Notes: a model not told the origin generated them from the sequence alone. A stretch of 64,000 nt of DNA from Planctobacterium marinum (GCF_020687805.1 NZ_JAJEWQ010000003.1:671736-735735); one strand, 5' to 3'. Shown: positions 54,492-64,000, numbered from the stretch's first letter. Program-made: numbers and translations.

Positions 54492-55454
54492 ATGCATTAC
54501 ACCGTTACTAAAATCTCAGGCACAGCCACTCACAGCGCTTTCACGGATCTTTGTTTTTGGCGGGGACATCTGTATTGCTGTTTTCGGGAGGCGTTAAATC
54601 ACATCAGTAATGATGGCCACATTGCTATTCTGAAACTGGACCTAAAAGGTAATGTACTGGCAAAAGATACGATTCGCGAAGTGTCATCTGATTTACGCGA
54701 CCCTAAATTATCAGTAACACCACAAAACACCCTCATGCTGCTGGCCTATCAACGCACCTTTGGTGCCATGGGCAAGCACCTTCACAGCCAGCCGCTGGTG
54801 TATCAATCTACTAATGGAAACAGTTGGTCTTCGAGAACAACATTGGGTAACAAAAATTGGTGGCTTTGGCGAATACGCTGGCATCAGCAAAGACATGCAA
54901 CCAGCTCAAAAACGCAACACCAGGCCTTTGGCTTTGCCTATAATCGCGCAGCGAACAGTGTACACCTGTATTCCGGTGATCCTGTCGGTTCATTTCACAT
55001 TCATCAGCCAGACGTGTTGAGTTTAGAAAAACACAAACTGGGATACCCAAATGAAAGTGATTTGTTTTTTTCCAACAATACCGCCTGGGCAATTGTGCGC
55101 AGAGATGCCGATTCCTGCAGCGCACAATTAGGTTATTCAAACTGGCCCTTTAAACGGTGGCAATGGCACGACCTTGGGTTTTATCTGGGTGGCCCTTGTA
55201 TGCTGCCCGGTGATAACGGGGAAGTGTGGCTGGCCGGCAGAATCTGGCAAAACCAACGATTCTCAACGGCATTGTTACGATTAAACCTGAAGGATAAACA
55301 GCTCAGGAAAATAACCACATTACCATCGGCTGGCGATAACAGTTATCCGGGATTGGTACTGCACAACAAGACTCTCTTTATGTCTTACTATTCCAGTCAT
55401 GAAGATCAAAAAAGCCAGATTTACCTGGCTCAATTTGAAGTCAAAGATGAGTAA
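54492..55454 (+). CDS. sialidase-like BNR/beta-propeller protein
   Basis: A protein of about 320 aa resembling exo-sialidase-like beta-propellers: HSAFTDLCFWRGHLYCCFREA, with the arginine in CFRE near residue 33 (only parts quoted), SSDLRDPKLSVTP with a second arginine, an Asp-box-like STNGNSW, and repeated W-x-G blades ending SYPGLVLHNKTLFMSYYS. No signal peptide, so it is probably cytoplasmic unless the start is elsewhere. ATG at 54492 is chosen by fit to the family; it has a poor ribosome site, and a GTG at 54369 is an alternative. It is the only + strand gene within the flagellar block and lies among genes for a nonulosonate-decorated filament. Confidence 0.5.
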   Translation: MHYTVTKISGTATHSAFTDLCFWRGHLYCCFREALNHISNDGHIAILKLDLKGNVLAKDTIREVSSDLRDPKLSVTPQNTLMLLAYQRTFGAMGKHLHSQPLVYQSTNGNSWSSRTTLGNKNWWLWRIRWHQQRHATSSKTQHQAFGFAYNRAANSVHLYSGDPVGSFHIHQPDVLSLEKHKLGYPNESDLFFSNNTAWAIVRRDADSCSAQLGYSNWPFKRWQWHDLGFYLGGPCMLPGDNGEVWLAGRIWQNQRFSTALLRLNLKDKQLRKITTLPSAGDNSYPGLVLHNKTLFMSYYSSHEDQKSQIYLAQFEVKDE

Positions 55455-55465
55455 ATTACACCGAC

Positions 55466-56674
55466 TTATATATAATCAAACAGCGATAAATTGGTTACCC
55501 TTCCAAAGGTTTGTTGCGCCGCCTGCAAGGCGGTTTCCTGTTTACTCAGCTCTGAAATTGCTTCAGCGTAGTCTACATCTTCAATTTTAGAACGGGCATC
55601 TTTGTTTGCAATTTCAAGGTCCAGATTAGACTCATAAACAGAAGTGGCAACCTTTACACGTCCACCTATTGTAGCCACGGTGTTAGACACTTCCTTGAGA
55701 CCATTGTCCAGTCCCACCAATGCATCATTTAGCGCTTCAGAGAGGGCGTCACCACTGACTGTCGGATCATTTAACGCTGCTACAATTTCATCCAGCGTCA
55801 CAGCCAGGTTTTTCTTTTCCGGCTGAGATAAAGTAAATTCCACGGTACTGGCAGCCCCACCGGTAACCGTAAACTCAACCCCTTTAAAGGTAAAGGGCTC
55901 ACCCGAAGTAAAATTAAGGGTAGTTGCGTCCGGATCGTCAAAGGTTATCTGATTCCCGGCCCCATTCACTGTACCGGTGAAAACGTTATTTGCGGCGGTA
56001 ACCGCATCATAATTAGCTTTGTGAAAATTATCGAACTCGCCCTGTTGAATAACCTTTACACTGGCATTCGCTGTCCCACCGGTAACGGTTCCGGTTAATC
56101 TCGCCAGCACATTCTCAAAAACATCTTTGCCAGAATCACTGCCCGCCACCGTGACATTATTGGATAACTGCAACTTGTTTTGTCCGTCATCCCCTTGAAA
56201 CACATAGCGATTTCCGGTGGCGGTTGCATTGTAAACAAACGCCGGAGAGTCAGACTGATTACCGGCAAAAATGTAGTTTCCGTTGGCATCCTGACTGTTC
56301 ATTAAATCAAAGATCTCGTCGCGGATCTGTGCCAGCTCACCAGCGATAGCGGTGCGGTCTTCGTCGGTATTAATACCATTACCCGCCTGCACCACCAGCA
56401 CTCTGGCTCTGTTGGCCGAACTGGTGACATTACTCAGTACCGCTTCTTCCTGCGACAGGGAATTTTGTAAAAGTGTATTGTTGCGATTGTACTGAGTGAT
56501 CTGATCTAACTCTTCAGTCAGACGCAACACACTGGCAGCCCCCACAGGATCATCCGATGGGGTAATCAGTTTTTTGCCGCTAGATAACTGCAACTGGGTT
56601 TCAGATAAACCGATTTGATTATCAATCACGCCATTGATGGCCCGATCAAATATTTGGTTGTTCGATATCCTCAT
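55466..56674 (-). CDS. flgL: FlgL, hook-filament junction protein 3
   Basis: A 402-aa protein: MRISNNQIFDRAINGVIDNQ at the N terminus (start), QLQLSSGKKLITPSDDPVGAA, and the C-terminal DVDYAEAISELSKQETALQAAQ (part). These are the flagellin-like D0/D1 helices; the middle (residues about 165-300) is a variable domain. It joins FlgK to the filament. It is 58 bp after flgK and convergent with the sialidase-like gene, with only 11 bp between the stops. Confidence 0.93.
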   Translation of the reverse strand: MRISNNQIFDRAINGVIDNQIGLSETQLQLSSGKKLITPSDDPVGAASVLRLTEELDQITQYNRNNTLLQNSLSQEEAVLSNVTSSANRARVLVVQAGNGINTDEDRTAIAGELAQIRDEIFDLMNSQDANGNYIFAGNQSDSPAFVYNATATGNRYVFQGDDGQNKLQLSNNVTVAGSDSGKDVFENVLARLTGTVTGGTANASVKVIQQGEFDNFHKANYDAVTAANNVFTGTVNGAGNQITFDDPDATTLNFTSGEPFTFKGVEFTVTGGAASTVEFTLSQPEKKNLAVTLDEIVAALNDPTVSGDALSEALNDALVGLDNGLKEVSNTVATIGGRVKVATSVYESNLDLEIANKDARSKIEDVDYAEAISELSKQETALQAAQQTFGRVTNLSLFDYI

Positions 56675-56732
56675 GACATTCTCTCCACGATGATCAATAT
56701 CCCCGCGATGATCAATTGCCTAAATTGTGCCA

Positions 56733-58859
56733 TTAGCTCACTGCACCTAAGATAGTTTGGAACAAACTTTGTGCTGTGGTCAAGACCCTGGCGGATGCAG
56801 CATAAGCTTGCTGGAAACGGATCAGATCGGCCGCTTCTTCATCCAGGTTCACCCCGGAAACAGAGTCCATCCATTCTTTTGAAAGACGCTCCATTGCCAC
56901 AGCAGCATCATATTCGACATTGGCACTGGCCGTTTTTGAGCCAATATCGGTAACGATACCGGCATAGGCTTCGTGAAAGGTAATCTGTGTGCTGTTGCCG
57001 TCATTTCCCCGCAGCATGGTATCTGCTTCCTGCAATGCAGCAAGCTCAAGACCATTACTGTTGTCATTAAAGCCATTGGTGTTGTACGCAATGGTAAAGG
57101 TGTCGCCTGCCTGTGGCACACCCTCGATGCTCAGATCATATCCAGGATAATCATCCTGGCCGGTAAAACCGGCATCCCATGGTGTTGCCGCTGCCTGCTG
57201 CAACAGGTTTTCCAGGGATGTAGCGTTATTCACCGTCGCCAGCACAGTGCCGGCGGAATCCCGTACTTCAAAACTATCAGCTGCTGTAAATACAATCGTT
57301 GTCGGCGCGCCATCCCCACCGCCATGTGGTGATGCACCAGGTCCCTGAATACCACCCGCGCCATCAAATGCAGAACCGTCGGTACCGGCACTGACCTCAG
57401 TGTTAGTAACCGTAATTGACGAAACCGATGCTGTACCCAGGTTATTCAGATCAGACTCAACCCGAATTGGCGAAGCTAACGCTAAATCTTCGGGCCGGTT
57501 GGTGGCCATCGCAATGGCCCCTGCAGCCTCTTTAGCGGGTTGCAATAAGAATTGATCACCTGCGGCGTAACCTGCGCCATCCGGGAATTCAAGTTCTAAA
57601 TCTCCCCCAATATTACCTGCCGGAATGGTGGTAAAAGTGCCGCCTGCTGCGGCAACCCCTGTCACCGTCTGGGTAATGGCTGTACCGCTACTATCGGTAA
57701 CCGCAGAGCCGTCTGCATTTAATAATGCGATAGTAATATCGACGGTATCAGGTGGACCTGCTGTAACCGCATCAATGGTAATCTGATAATCAGCAGACGT
57801 AATGTCACCACCGCCACCATCGGGAATACGGGCATTGACCCCAGTGGTTGTAGTGTTGTCTTCATAAGTCAAAGCACCGAATACAGGCGTGGTGAACAGG
57901 TCAGTGCCCAATTCATTATCGAGATCCATGCCCAATTTGTTCTGTTCATTCATTGCATCTGTCAACGCCAGGGCGATTTGTCCAAGCTCACGGACATTGG
58001 GTTCCAGTACATCATCCCGATAGCGAATCAAACCACCAATCTGACCACCTAAATCATCATCACTGAGTGGTATGGTAATATTCTCTTTTCCGGCAACCCT
58101 CAACTCCAGGTCTTTATAGGTGGGATCGGGGTTTCCATTTTCACTGAATACATTGAACGAACCATCTTCTAACACCAGCGCCTGACCGGTACTCATAAAC
58201 ACCAGTGTTGAGCCATCTGTGCGCTGTTGCGTAGTAACTTCAACTAATTCAGACAATTCCACAATGGCCTTGTCGCGCTGGTTTTTGACGGATTCTGAAC
58301 CGGAGGTTTGCGGCGCAAATTGCGTTGCTTTAATTTGCGTATTCAAATCTGCGATCTGTGCAATAAGATCATTGGCCTGTTCCAGTTTATCATCCAGCTC
58401 CTGATTAACCACCTCAACACTGTTTTCTAGATAACCGTCCAGGTTATTAAACTGTTTGACCATGGCTTCAGCTTCAGCCAGTACTATTTCCCTGGCGGCC
58501 ACATTATTCGGATCATCATTGGCTGTTTGCAAGGCAGCAAAATAACGGCTCATCCCCTCTGCCGCACTGATAGCTTCACTGGCAAAGATGTTGTCCAACT
58601 GATTGAGTTTGTCCAGGTATTGCTCAGCCTCACCTAACGCAGAGGTATCGCGAATATATTGTTCCTGAGCGAATTTATCGACAACGCGCTCCACGTTCCC
58701 CAATAACACACCGCCAACACTTTGCTCTTCAAGCGCGCCGCGTTGCCGTATATAACCTTCAGTATTAACATTGGCAATGTTATTGGCGGTAGTATTTAGC
58801 AACCCTTGCTGGGCATTTAAGCCAGAGGTAGCAATAGTAAAAATATCCGTTTGGATCAT
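56733..58859 (-). CDS. flgK: FlgK, hook-filament junction protein 1
   Basis: A 708-aa protein, longer than enterobacterial FlgK (about 550 aa). The N terminus FTIATSGLNAQQGLLNTTAN and IANVNTEGYIRQRGAL, and the C terminus GVNLDEEAADLIRFQQAYAA and TAQSLFQTILGAV, are typical. The extra length is in a central Gly/Ala/Thr/Asp-rich part from about residue 330 to 600 that probably forms extra outer domains. Start overlaps flgJ by ATGA. Confidence 0.93.
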   Translation of the reverse strand: MIQTDIFTIATSGLNAQQGLLNTTANNIANVNTEGYIRQRGALEEQSVGGVLLGNVERVVDKFAQEQYIRDTSALGEAEQYLDKLNQLDNIFASEAISAAEGMSRYFAALQTANDDPNNVAAREIVLAEAEAMVKQFNNLDGYLENSVEVVNQELDDKLEQANDLIAQIADLNTQIKATQFAPQTSGSESVKNQRDKAIVELSELVEVTTQQRTDGSTLVFMSTGQALVLEDGSFNVFSENGNPDPTYKDLELRVAGKENITIPLSDDDLGGQIGGLIRYRDDVLEPNVRELGQIALALTDAMNEQNKLGMDLDNELGTDLFTTPVFGALTYEDNTTTTGVNARIPDGGGGDITSADYQITIDAVTAGPPDTVDITIALLNADGSAVTDSSGTAITQTVTGVAAAGGTFTTIPAGNIGGDLELEFPDGAGYAAGDQFLLQPAKEAAGAIAMATNRPEDLALASPIRVESDLNNLGTASVSSITVTNTEVSAGTDGSAFDGAGGIQGPGASPHGGGDGAPTTIVFTAADSFEVRDSAGTVLATVNNATSLENLLQQAAATPWDAGFTGQDDYPGYDLSIEGVPQAGDTFTIAYNTNGFNDNSNGLELAALQEADTMLRGNDGNSTQITFHEAYAGIVTDIGSKTASANVEYDAAVAMERLSKEWMDSVSGVNLDEEAADLIRFQQAYAASARVLTTAQSLFQTILGAVS

Positions 58860-59842
58860 AACGCAGACCTCATTGTATTAATTTGGCGGTCCTCGCCGCT
58901 TAACCGTTGACTGTTGTACACTGACATCACTTTTTCAGCGTAGCTGGGGTCCGTGGCGTACCCGGACTTTTGTAATTCACTAAAATAGGTTTGAGGATCG
59001 TCGGCTTTTTCCAGCGCCTGTCGGTATCTCGGACTGGACTGCAAAAACTCGACATAGTCGTTCATAGATTCTTCAAATGAGCCGTAAGAACGAAACGCTG
59101 CTTTAGTTTTGTGGGCTGTCCCATTATCAAACTCCAGCGTATCAATATAATTTTTATCGCCCTGCCAACCCCGACTCGCTTTAACCCCAAATAAATTATG
59201 GGAATTTTGACCGTCACCTGAATGAATTAAATACTGGCCCCAGCCGGTTTCGACTGCGGCCTGAGCCACCATCGCTTTGGGATCTAAGCCAATTTTTTCA
59301 GCTGCCTGCTCAGCGATGGGCATCAGATTCTTAACAAAGTCTTCGGGCGACTCGAATCCGGGACGTTTTTCCGGTGCCAGATTAGCAACCGCATGATTTC
59401 CAGGTATTGCGGAACTTTGAGCCATACTCACTTTGGCGCGACTAAAGTCATTAATGGAGGACAGGTTGCCATCATTGCGAATTGCGTTAGCTGGCATGAC
59501 ATTACTGCCCTGAGGATCCAATTGTTGCACAATCAACTCTGCCAGGCCGACACTACCAGAGGCTGACATATTCGTTGCCAATTGTTGATCGTGCATGTCG
59601 CGATAAAATCGCACTTCCTGGGAATTAAACGGGCTGTCTTCATCCGCCAGCACATCTTCTGCGGCCCGCATGGATTTCAGCATCATTTGTACAAAAATAG
59701 CTTCAAAATGTTTGGCGGTTTCTTCTAACGCTTGCTTGTCATTTTTTTGTGCCCCCTGACGCAACGCATCAAGGCTTTGCACGTCGTAAGCATTTCGCGC
59801 CTGCTGAATTTGTGTTTGCACGTGATTAATAGAGTCCATCAT
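58856..59842 (-). CDS. flgJ: FlgJ, rod-capping protein with muramidase domain
   Basis: A 328-aa two-domain protein. The N-terminal rod-assembly part has KHFEAIFVQMMLKSMRAAED and FYRDMHDQQLA; from about residue 165 a glucosaminidase-type domain has FVKNLMPIAEQAAEKIGLDP, AQAAVETGWGQ with the catalytic Glu, and NLFGVKASRGW. It acts in the periplasm to cap the growing rod and open the peptidoglycan. This two-domain form is normal for gammaproteobacteria. Confidence 0.93.
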   Translation of the reverse strand: MMDSINHVQTQIQQARNAYDVQSLDALRQGAQKNDKQALEETAKHFEAIFVQMMLKSMRAAEDVLADEDSPFNSQEVRFYRDMHDQQLATNMSASGSVGLAELIVQQLDPQGSNVMPANAIRNDGNLSSINDFSRAKVSMAQSSAIPGNHAVANLAPEKRPGFESPEDFVKNLMPIAEQAAEKIGLDPKAMVAQAAVETGWGQYLIHSGDGQNSHNLFGVKASRGWQGDKNYIDTLEFDNGTAHKTKAAFRSYGSFEESMNDYVEFLQSSPRYRQALEKADDPQTYFSELQKSGYATDPSYAEKVMSVYNSQRLSGEDRQINTMRSAL

Positions 59843-59848
59843 GTCACC

Positions 59849-60961
59849 CTAAATAATCACCAGCTCACCCTGAAGGGCACCGGCTTCGCGTAATGCTTCT
59901 AAAATGGCCATCAGATCACCAGGCGCGGCACCGACTTCATTCACGGCCCGAACCAGGTTATCAAGACTGACCCCCGGGTCAAACTTGAACATGCGGGTAT
60001 CGTCAAGATTCACATCCACAATTGACTGCTGTGTTACCGTGGTATCGCCTTCTGCGAACTGATTAGGTTGCGAAACGGTTTGTGTCTCGGCAATGGTGAC
60101 CGTTAATCCACCATGGGTAATTGCAGCCGGTTTAAGCCGGACATCTTCGCCAATAACAATGGTGCCGGTGCGACTGTTGATAACGATGCGCGCCGGTGCA
60201 TCAGCAGGTTCAAATTCGAAATTCTCAATAGTGGCTAAAAAGCCAACCCGGGCGCCCACTTCACGTGGCGCAGAGACCCGTACAGAGGCAGCATCAATCG
60301 GGGTTGCAATAACATACCCTTTATCAGGATCGGCACCCAATCGTTGATTGATTGTATCCGCCAGGATTTTAGCCGTAGAAAAATCGGGATAATTGAGGTT
60401 CAGGGTTAAAAAGTCGCCGTTCATCAAGCCACTGGGAACGGAGCGCTCCACGACGGCACCATTGGGAATGCGACCAACTGTAGGTGTATTGGCGATAATT
60501 CGGGAGCCATCAGCACCTTCTGCCCCAAAGCCGCTGACCACTAAACTGCCCTGCGCGACGGCATAGACTTTGCCGTCCATACCTTTGAGGAAGGTTTGCA
60601 TCAGCGTACCGCCGCGCAAACTTTCCGATTCACCGATGGAAGAAACTGTGATGTCAATTTTTTGGCCCGGCTTGGCAAATGCCGGTAGATCTGCATGTAC
60701 CGCTACCGCAGCCACGTTGGAAATCTTAGGGCTGACGTTACTTGCAAGAGCGATCCCAAAGTTAGATAGCATGGCGCGAAAGCTCTGTTCAGTAAAAGGG
60801 CTTTGCTCGCCGGTACCCGGCAAACCAACCACTAAACCATAACCGATTAATTGGTTGCTGCGAACGCCGGAAATAGAAACCGCATCTTTGATTTTTTGCG
60901 CATAGGTTGAAGTGCTCAACAACATTGCTGTCAGCGCTAAAACGATGGTAAAACGATTCAT
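59849..60961 (-). CDS. flgI: FlgI, flagellar P-ring protein
   Basis: A 370-aa periplasmic ring protein with a signal peptide ([21 protein letters not shown], cut before QKIKDA). Following are [30 protein letters not shown] and the C-terminal [22 protein letters not shown]. The ATG at 60961, with TGAGGAA upstream, is preferred over 60985 because it begins the signal peptide. It forms the P ring in the peptidoglycan layer around the rod. Confidence 0.94.
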   Translation of the reverse strand: MNRFTIVLALTAMLLSTSTYAQKIKDAVSISGVRSNQLIGYGLVVGLPGTGEQSPFTEQSFRAMLSNFGIALASNVSPKISNVAAVAVHADLPAFAKPGQKIDITVSSIGESESLRGGTLMQTFLKGMDGKVYAVAQGSLVVSGFGAEGADGSRIIANTPTVGRIPNGAVVERSVPSGLMNGDFLTLNLNYPDFSTAKILADTINQRLGADPDKGYVIATPIDAASVRVSAPREVGARVGFLATIENFEFEPADAPARIVINSRTGTIVIGEDVRLKPAAITHGGLTVTIAETQTVSQPNQFAEGDTTVTQQSIVDVNLDDTRMFKFDPGVSLDNLVRAVNEVGAAPGDLMAILEALREAGALQGELVII

Positions 60962-60997
60962 GATGTAGTTCCTCACTTGCCTCAATACGTCAAAAAA

Positions 60998-61696
60998 TTA
61001 AAAGGGCCACCAGGTAGAAGCAAAAAACTTGCCAAGCCAACCTTGTTGCTGCACCTGAGAAAAGCTACCCGTGCCACTGTATTGAATTCTGGCATTAGCT
61101 ATTTTGGACGATAAAACTTCATTCGCCGGATTGATGTCAGCCGGTCTGACAATACCGGTCAGGCGTATATACTCATCACCATTGTTTAACGTAAGCCATT
61201 TTTCGCCGCGAATAATCAGATTGTTGTTGGGCATCACCTGCACCACAGTTACGGAGATGTTGCCGCTAAGATTATTACTTTGGTTCGCTGAGGCATCGCC
61301 TTCAAAGTCGTTAGTGGCACCTAAATTCAGTTGAAAATCGCCACCCAAACCCAAATTTAAGTTACCACCACCAGGTCCGGTGATGGGGTCAAAGTCAATC
61401 TCAGATTCCCGTTCCAATGTGGTGCTGGCGGATTTAGTCGCCGAGGTATTTTCCCGCAGAATGACGGTAATAATATCGCCAATACGTCTGCCCTTAGCGT
61501 CTGAATACAAGCTGTTGGCATGCATAGCGTTGAATATGGAGCCATCATTGGAGATTTGCTCCACAGGCATTTCTGGCACGACCGGCGCAAAAAAGGGATC
61601 ATTGGGCCGCGGATCGACGGGAACAGTAGATTGACAGGCCGTCATCAGTAATGCAGTCGAAGCAATCAGAGCCTGTTGGGCATTGAGCATTTTCAT
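60998..61696 (-). CDS. flgH: FlgH, flagellar L-ring lipoprotein
   Basis: A 232-aa lipoprotein: signal segment ending LLMTAC with the lipid-modified Cys, then SLYSDAKGRRIGDIITVIL and the long ENTSATKSASTTLERE strand, and C-terminal ANARIQYSGTGSFSQVQQQGWLGKFF. It forms the outer-membrane L ring. It is 12 nt after flgG and 36 nt before flgI. Confidence 0.94.
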   Translation of the reverse strand: MKMLNAQQALIASTALLMTACQSTVPVDPRPNDPFFAPVVPEMPVEQISNDGSIFNAMHANSLYSDAKGRRIGDIITVILRENTSATKSASTTLERESEIDFDPITGPGGGNLNLGLGGDFQLNLGATNDFEGDASANQSNNLSGNISVTVVQVMPNNNLIIRGEKWLTLNNGDEYIRLTGIVRPADINPANEVLSSKIANARIQYSGTGSFSQVQQQGWLGKFFASTWWPF

Positions 61697-61708
61697 CTTA
61701 GATCACCT

Positions 61709-62497
61709 CTATAATTGCTGGATAACCTGACCTAACATTTGATCCACCGCTGAAATTACTTTGGAGTTCATTTCATATAAGCGCTGGCTCTCAATCAGGT
61801 TGACCAATTCTTCCGTCACATTAACGTTGGAGGTCTCCAAAGCACCTTGTTGGATAGTGCCCAGTCCATTCAGTCCGGGAACTCCCTGTATAGGCGCACC
61901 ACTGGCGGCTGTTTCGACATAAAGATTTTGCCCAATGGGTTGTAAACCCGCAGAGTTGACGAAATCAGAAATATTCAGCTGGCCCACAATAGTAGGTGCC
62001 GCCTGACCTCGCACCTGCACTGACACTTCACCATCCTGAGAGATAGTTATTTGCTGCGCATCTTCCGGAATAGTAATGGCTGGTTGTAATTGGAAGCCGG
62101 CACCAGGGGTCACAATCTGTCCGGTATCGTCCAGGGTAAACTGACCATTCCGGGTATAGGCAATCGAACCGTCCGGCTGCAAAATTTCAAAAAAACCTCT
62201 GCCCTGAATCGACATATCCAGCGAGTTTTCAGTCGTCAGCATGTTGCCCTGGGTGTGTGCTTTTTGCGTCGCAACCACCTTACTGCCCGCTCCCACCATC
62301 AAACCTGACGGCAATTCAGTATCCGCAGATGAGCGACCACCAGGTTGGTTAATGTTCTGGTACAGCAAATCTTCAAATATTGCCCGGTCCTTTTTGAAGC
62401 CGACCGTACTGGCGTTGGCCAGGTTATTTGAAATGACAGACACGTCTGTTTGTGCCGCGTCTAATCCTGTTTTACTAATCCACAATGCCGGGTGCAT
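61709..62497 (-). CDS. flgG: FlgG, distal rod protein
   Basis: A 262-aa rod protein. [24 protein letters not shown] and [14 protein letters not shown] at the N terminus and [20 protein letters not shown] at the C terminus are the family signatures. It makes up the distal rod. Cotranscribed with flgF upstream and flgH downstream. Confidence 0.95.
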   Translation of the reverse strand: MHPALWISKTGLDAAQTDVSVISNNLANASTVGFKKDRAIFEDLLYQNINQPGGRSSADTELPSGLMVGAGSKVVATQKAHTQGNMLTTENSLDMSIQGRGFFEILQPDGSIAYTRNGQFTLDDTGQIVTPGAGFQLQPAITIPEDAQQITISQDGEVSVQVRGQAAPTIVGQLNISDFVNSAGLQPIGQNLYVETAASGAPIQGVPGLNGLGTIQQGALETSNVNVTEELVNLIESQRLYEMNSKVISAVDQMLGQVIQQL

Positions 62498-62577
62498 AAA
62501 TCACCTCCTCATTTATTTCGAAAGCCTTATGCTTTCAGATATATTCAAAATCGTTGTTGCCTGATGCGGTTAAGCCA

Positions 62578-63321
62578 TTACATGATCATCATCAGTCGCG
62601 TACCGCGCTCATCAATTTCTTCTGCCTGCTTCATAAACTTCACCTGCATTTCGTAATGACGTTGCGACTGGATAATGCCCATCATCTCTTCAATGGGATT
62701 GACATTACTGGCCTCCAGGAAACCGGTTCTGATACCAACGGTTAAATCCTGGTCAGCCTGTTCGCCATCTGGCAGGCGAAACAAGCCATCCTGGCTGCGT
62801 TCTAAATTATTCAGGTCGGGTTTAACTAATTTGATGCGACCTACCGGCTCCAGCACATTGGCAGGAGCGCCCTGAGGTCGAACAGAAATGGTACCGTCTT
62901 GCGCAACATTCACGTTAGAAAGTGGTATAGGCAGGAAAATGGGTCCGGCTTCACCCACTATCTGATTGCCCCGGGTATCCAATAATTCTCCATTGGTCCC
63001 CATTTGCAGGCTACCATTTCGGGAATAGGCCTCACCGCCATTTTTATCCAGTACTGCAAACCAGCCGTTACCTTCAACGGCAATATCCAGATCGCGGTTA
63101 GTTTGAACCATGGCGCCCGGATCATAGCGATTGGCCGGACTTTCCGTCATGGCAAACACCCGCGTCGGCAAACCGTCGCCGAATGCCGGCATGGCACGGG
63201 CCTGTTCCATCATTGCTTTGAAACCGGTAGTTTGCGCATTGGCCAGGTTATTGGCCCGAACCGCGCTTGCCAGAAGGTCTTGCGAGGCACCCGAGGCGGC
63301 AATATAGAGCATTTTATCCAT
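62578..63321 (-). CDS. flgF: FlgF, proximal rod protein
   Basis: A 247-aa rod protein: MDKMLYIAASGASQDLLASA, NNLANAQTTGFKAMMEQAR and the C terminus GFLEASNVNPIEEMMGIIQS. It is the first gene of the flgF-flgL operon, after a terminator and with a sigma54-like promoter 30-50 bp upstream. Confidence 0.94.
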   Translation of the reverse strand: MDKMLYIAASGASQDLLASAVRANNLANAQTTGFKAMMEQARAMPAFGDGLPTRVFAMTESPANRYDPGAMVQTNRDLDIAVEGNGWFAVLDKNGGEAYSRNGSLQMGTNGELLDTRGNQIVGEAGPIFLPIPLSNVNVAQDGTISVRPQGAPANVLEPVGRIKLVKPDLNNLERSQDGLFRLPDGEQADQDLTVGIRTGFLEASNVNPIEEMMGIIQSQRHYEMQVKFMKQAEEIDERGTRLMMIM

Positions 63322-63357
63322 GACAGTTATTTGACCTGTTATTAACTTAACAGGATA

Positions 63358-63376
63358 AAAGCATTAATCATGCCAG
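63358..63376 (-). promoter_or_regulatory. sigma54-like promoter of flgF-flgL
   Basis: On the minus strand CTGGCATGATTAATGCTTT has GG-N10-GC spacing, TGGCA and TGC. Predicted start about 28 nt before flgF. In P. aeruginosa flgFGHIJKL is a separate RpoN-dependent operon, which fits. Confidence 0.6.
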
Positions 63377-63391
63377 GAAGATAAGAACGGA

Positions 63392-63421
63392 TAAAATAAA
63401 GGCCACAGAACAGTGGCCTTT
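63392..63421 (-). terminator. Rho-independent terminator between flgE and flgF
   Basis: On the minus strand AAGGCCAC-TGTTCT-GTGGCCTT followed by TATTTTATCC. It ends the flgE transcript and separates it from flgF. Confidence 0.8.
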
Positions 63422-63442
63422 GATAACAGAACAAAGAATAGC

Positions 63443-64000
63443 TTATCGAATACCCAGAATAGTCTGATTCAGAGCATTGTTAATCTCCAGTGCTCGCGAG
63501 TTCGCCTGGAAGTTCCGTTGAGCAATGATCATGTCAATCAGCTCTGTGGTCAGGTTAACATTCGATTGTTCCAGTGCGGAGGAGTTGATATCGCCGAAAG
63601 TACCTGTGGTAGCCTCACCCGCCAGGGCTTCGCCAGACAAGATGCTTTCTTTCCAGGACGCATTACCATTTTGAGTCAGGCCCTGCTCGTTAGAAAAACG
63701 CGCCAATGCAATACGACTGATAGGCTCAGAGGTACCATTGGAGAAAGTTGCACGCACCAGACCGTCCGGACCGATATCAATGCCTGTTAAGCGCCCTACC
63801 GGCAAACCATCCTGCTCCAGTGAAGTCACTTCAAAAGAAGATGCAAACTGGGTGGGTTCGTTGTCGCCAATTCCGTTGGTGTCCAGATTGAAATTGATTG
63901 CCAGCGTCTGCGCTGTATCAGCACCTGACGTCAGCCCGGTCAGGGCAACCGTTGTTGGCAATAATATGTCACCGGCAGTCCCTGTTGGTAAAGAAGAGCC
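63443..64000 (-). CDS. flgE: FlgE, flagellar hook protein, 3' part
   Basis: The C-terminal 186 codons of a hook protein; the frame is open to the window edge. Visible are QDGLPVGRLTGIDIGPDGLV, NGTSEPISRIALARF, NEQGLTQNGNASWKES and the conserved end SNVNLTTELIDMIIAQRNFQ then ALEINNALNQTILGI. These match FlgE rather than FlgF or FlgG. The flgBCD genes would be expected next to the right. Confidence 0.9.
   Translation of the reverse strand, partial: GSSLPTGTAGDILLPTTVALTGLTSGADTAQTLAINFNLDTNGIGDNEPTQFASSFEVTSLEQDGLPVGRLTGIDIGPDGLVRATFSNGTSEPISRIALARFSNEQGLTQNGNASWKESILSGEALAGEATTGTFGDINSSALEQSNVNLTTELIDMIIAQRNFQANSRALEINNALNQTILGIR

Overview
The window looks like part of the chromosome of a polar-flagellated marine-type gammaproteobacterium, most likely Alteromonadales-like. 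This rests on moderate-to-low GC, FliA- and RpoN-type promoters, a P. aeruginosa/Vibrio-like flagellar gene order, and four short tandem flagellins. Genus cannot be set from the sequence alone. No tRNA, rRNA, transposase or CRISPR array is visible.

Region 1 (1-4057, + strand): the end of a DUF115/Maf-type motility accessory factor (probable nonulosonate transferase to flagellin), a transglutaminase-like protein and a sugar-nucleotide epimerase. Region 2 (3991-34303, - strand): a dense glycan-biosynthesis island of about 30 genes. It holds WbqC, a sulfotransferase, radical SAM/SPASM, methyltransferases, deacetylase-like proteins, an acyltransferase, asparagine synthase, four epimerase or reductase genes, three DegT aminotransferases, glycosyltransferases, a heptose-type activation set (GmhA-like isomerase, domain-swapped HldE-like kinase/nucleotidyltransferase, HddC-like nucleotidyltransferase), a two-subunit TPP-dependent E1 pair, two Fe/2OG-like oxygenases and a LicD-like protein. 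Region 3 (34310-45387, - strand): a complete pseudaminic acid pathway (pseB, C, F, I, G, H) with an embedded acyl cassette of ACP, FabG-like SDR, acyl-adenylating ligase, LuxE-like and LuxC-like proteins. Region 4 (45440-49073): a fliT-like gene, fliS, fliD, flaG and flagellin 1. Region 5 (49074-54152): flagellins 2-4, each with its own sigma28 promoter, separated by unusually long structured intergenic DNA. Region 6 (54492-55454, + strand): a sialidase-like beta-propeller gene. Region 7 (55466-64000, - strand): flgL, K, J, I, H, G, F and the 3' part of flgE.

The likely joint role is assembly of the hook-filament structure, synthesis of flagellin and cap, and synthesis and attachment of pseudaminic acid and more elaborate, acylated or branched sugars to flagellin and perhaps a surface polysaccharide.

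The most striking unexplained signal is a family of hairpin repeats between flagellins 1 and 2, with relatives near flagellin 3. Stem covariation and G.U placement indicate an RNA read from the + strand, opposite to the flagellins. The loops are complementary to Shine-Dalgarno regions of flagellins 3 and 4 (18 contiguous pairs) and flagellin 1, and sigma54-like promoters face the same way. This predicts a family of antisense-type small RNAs that tune flagellin translation.
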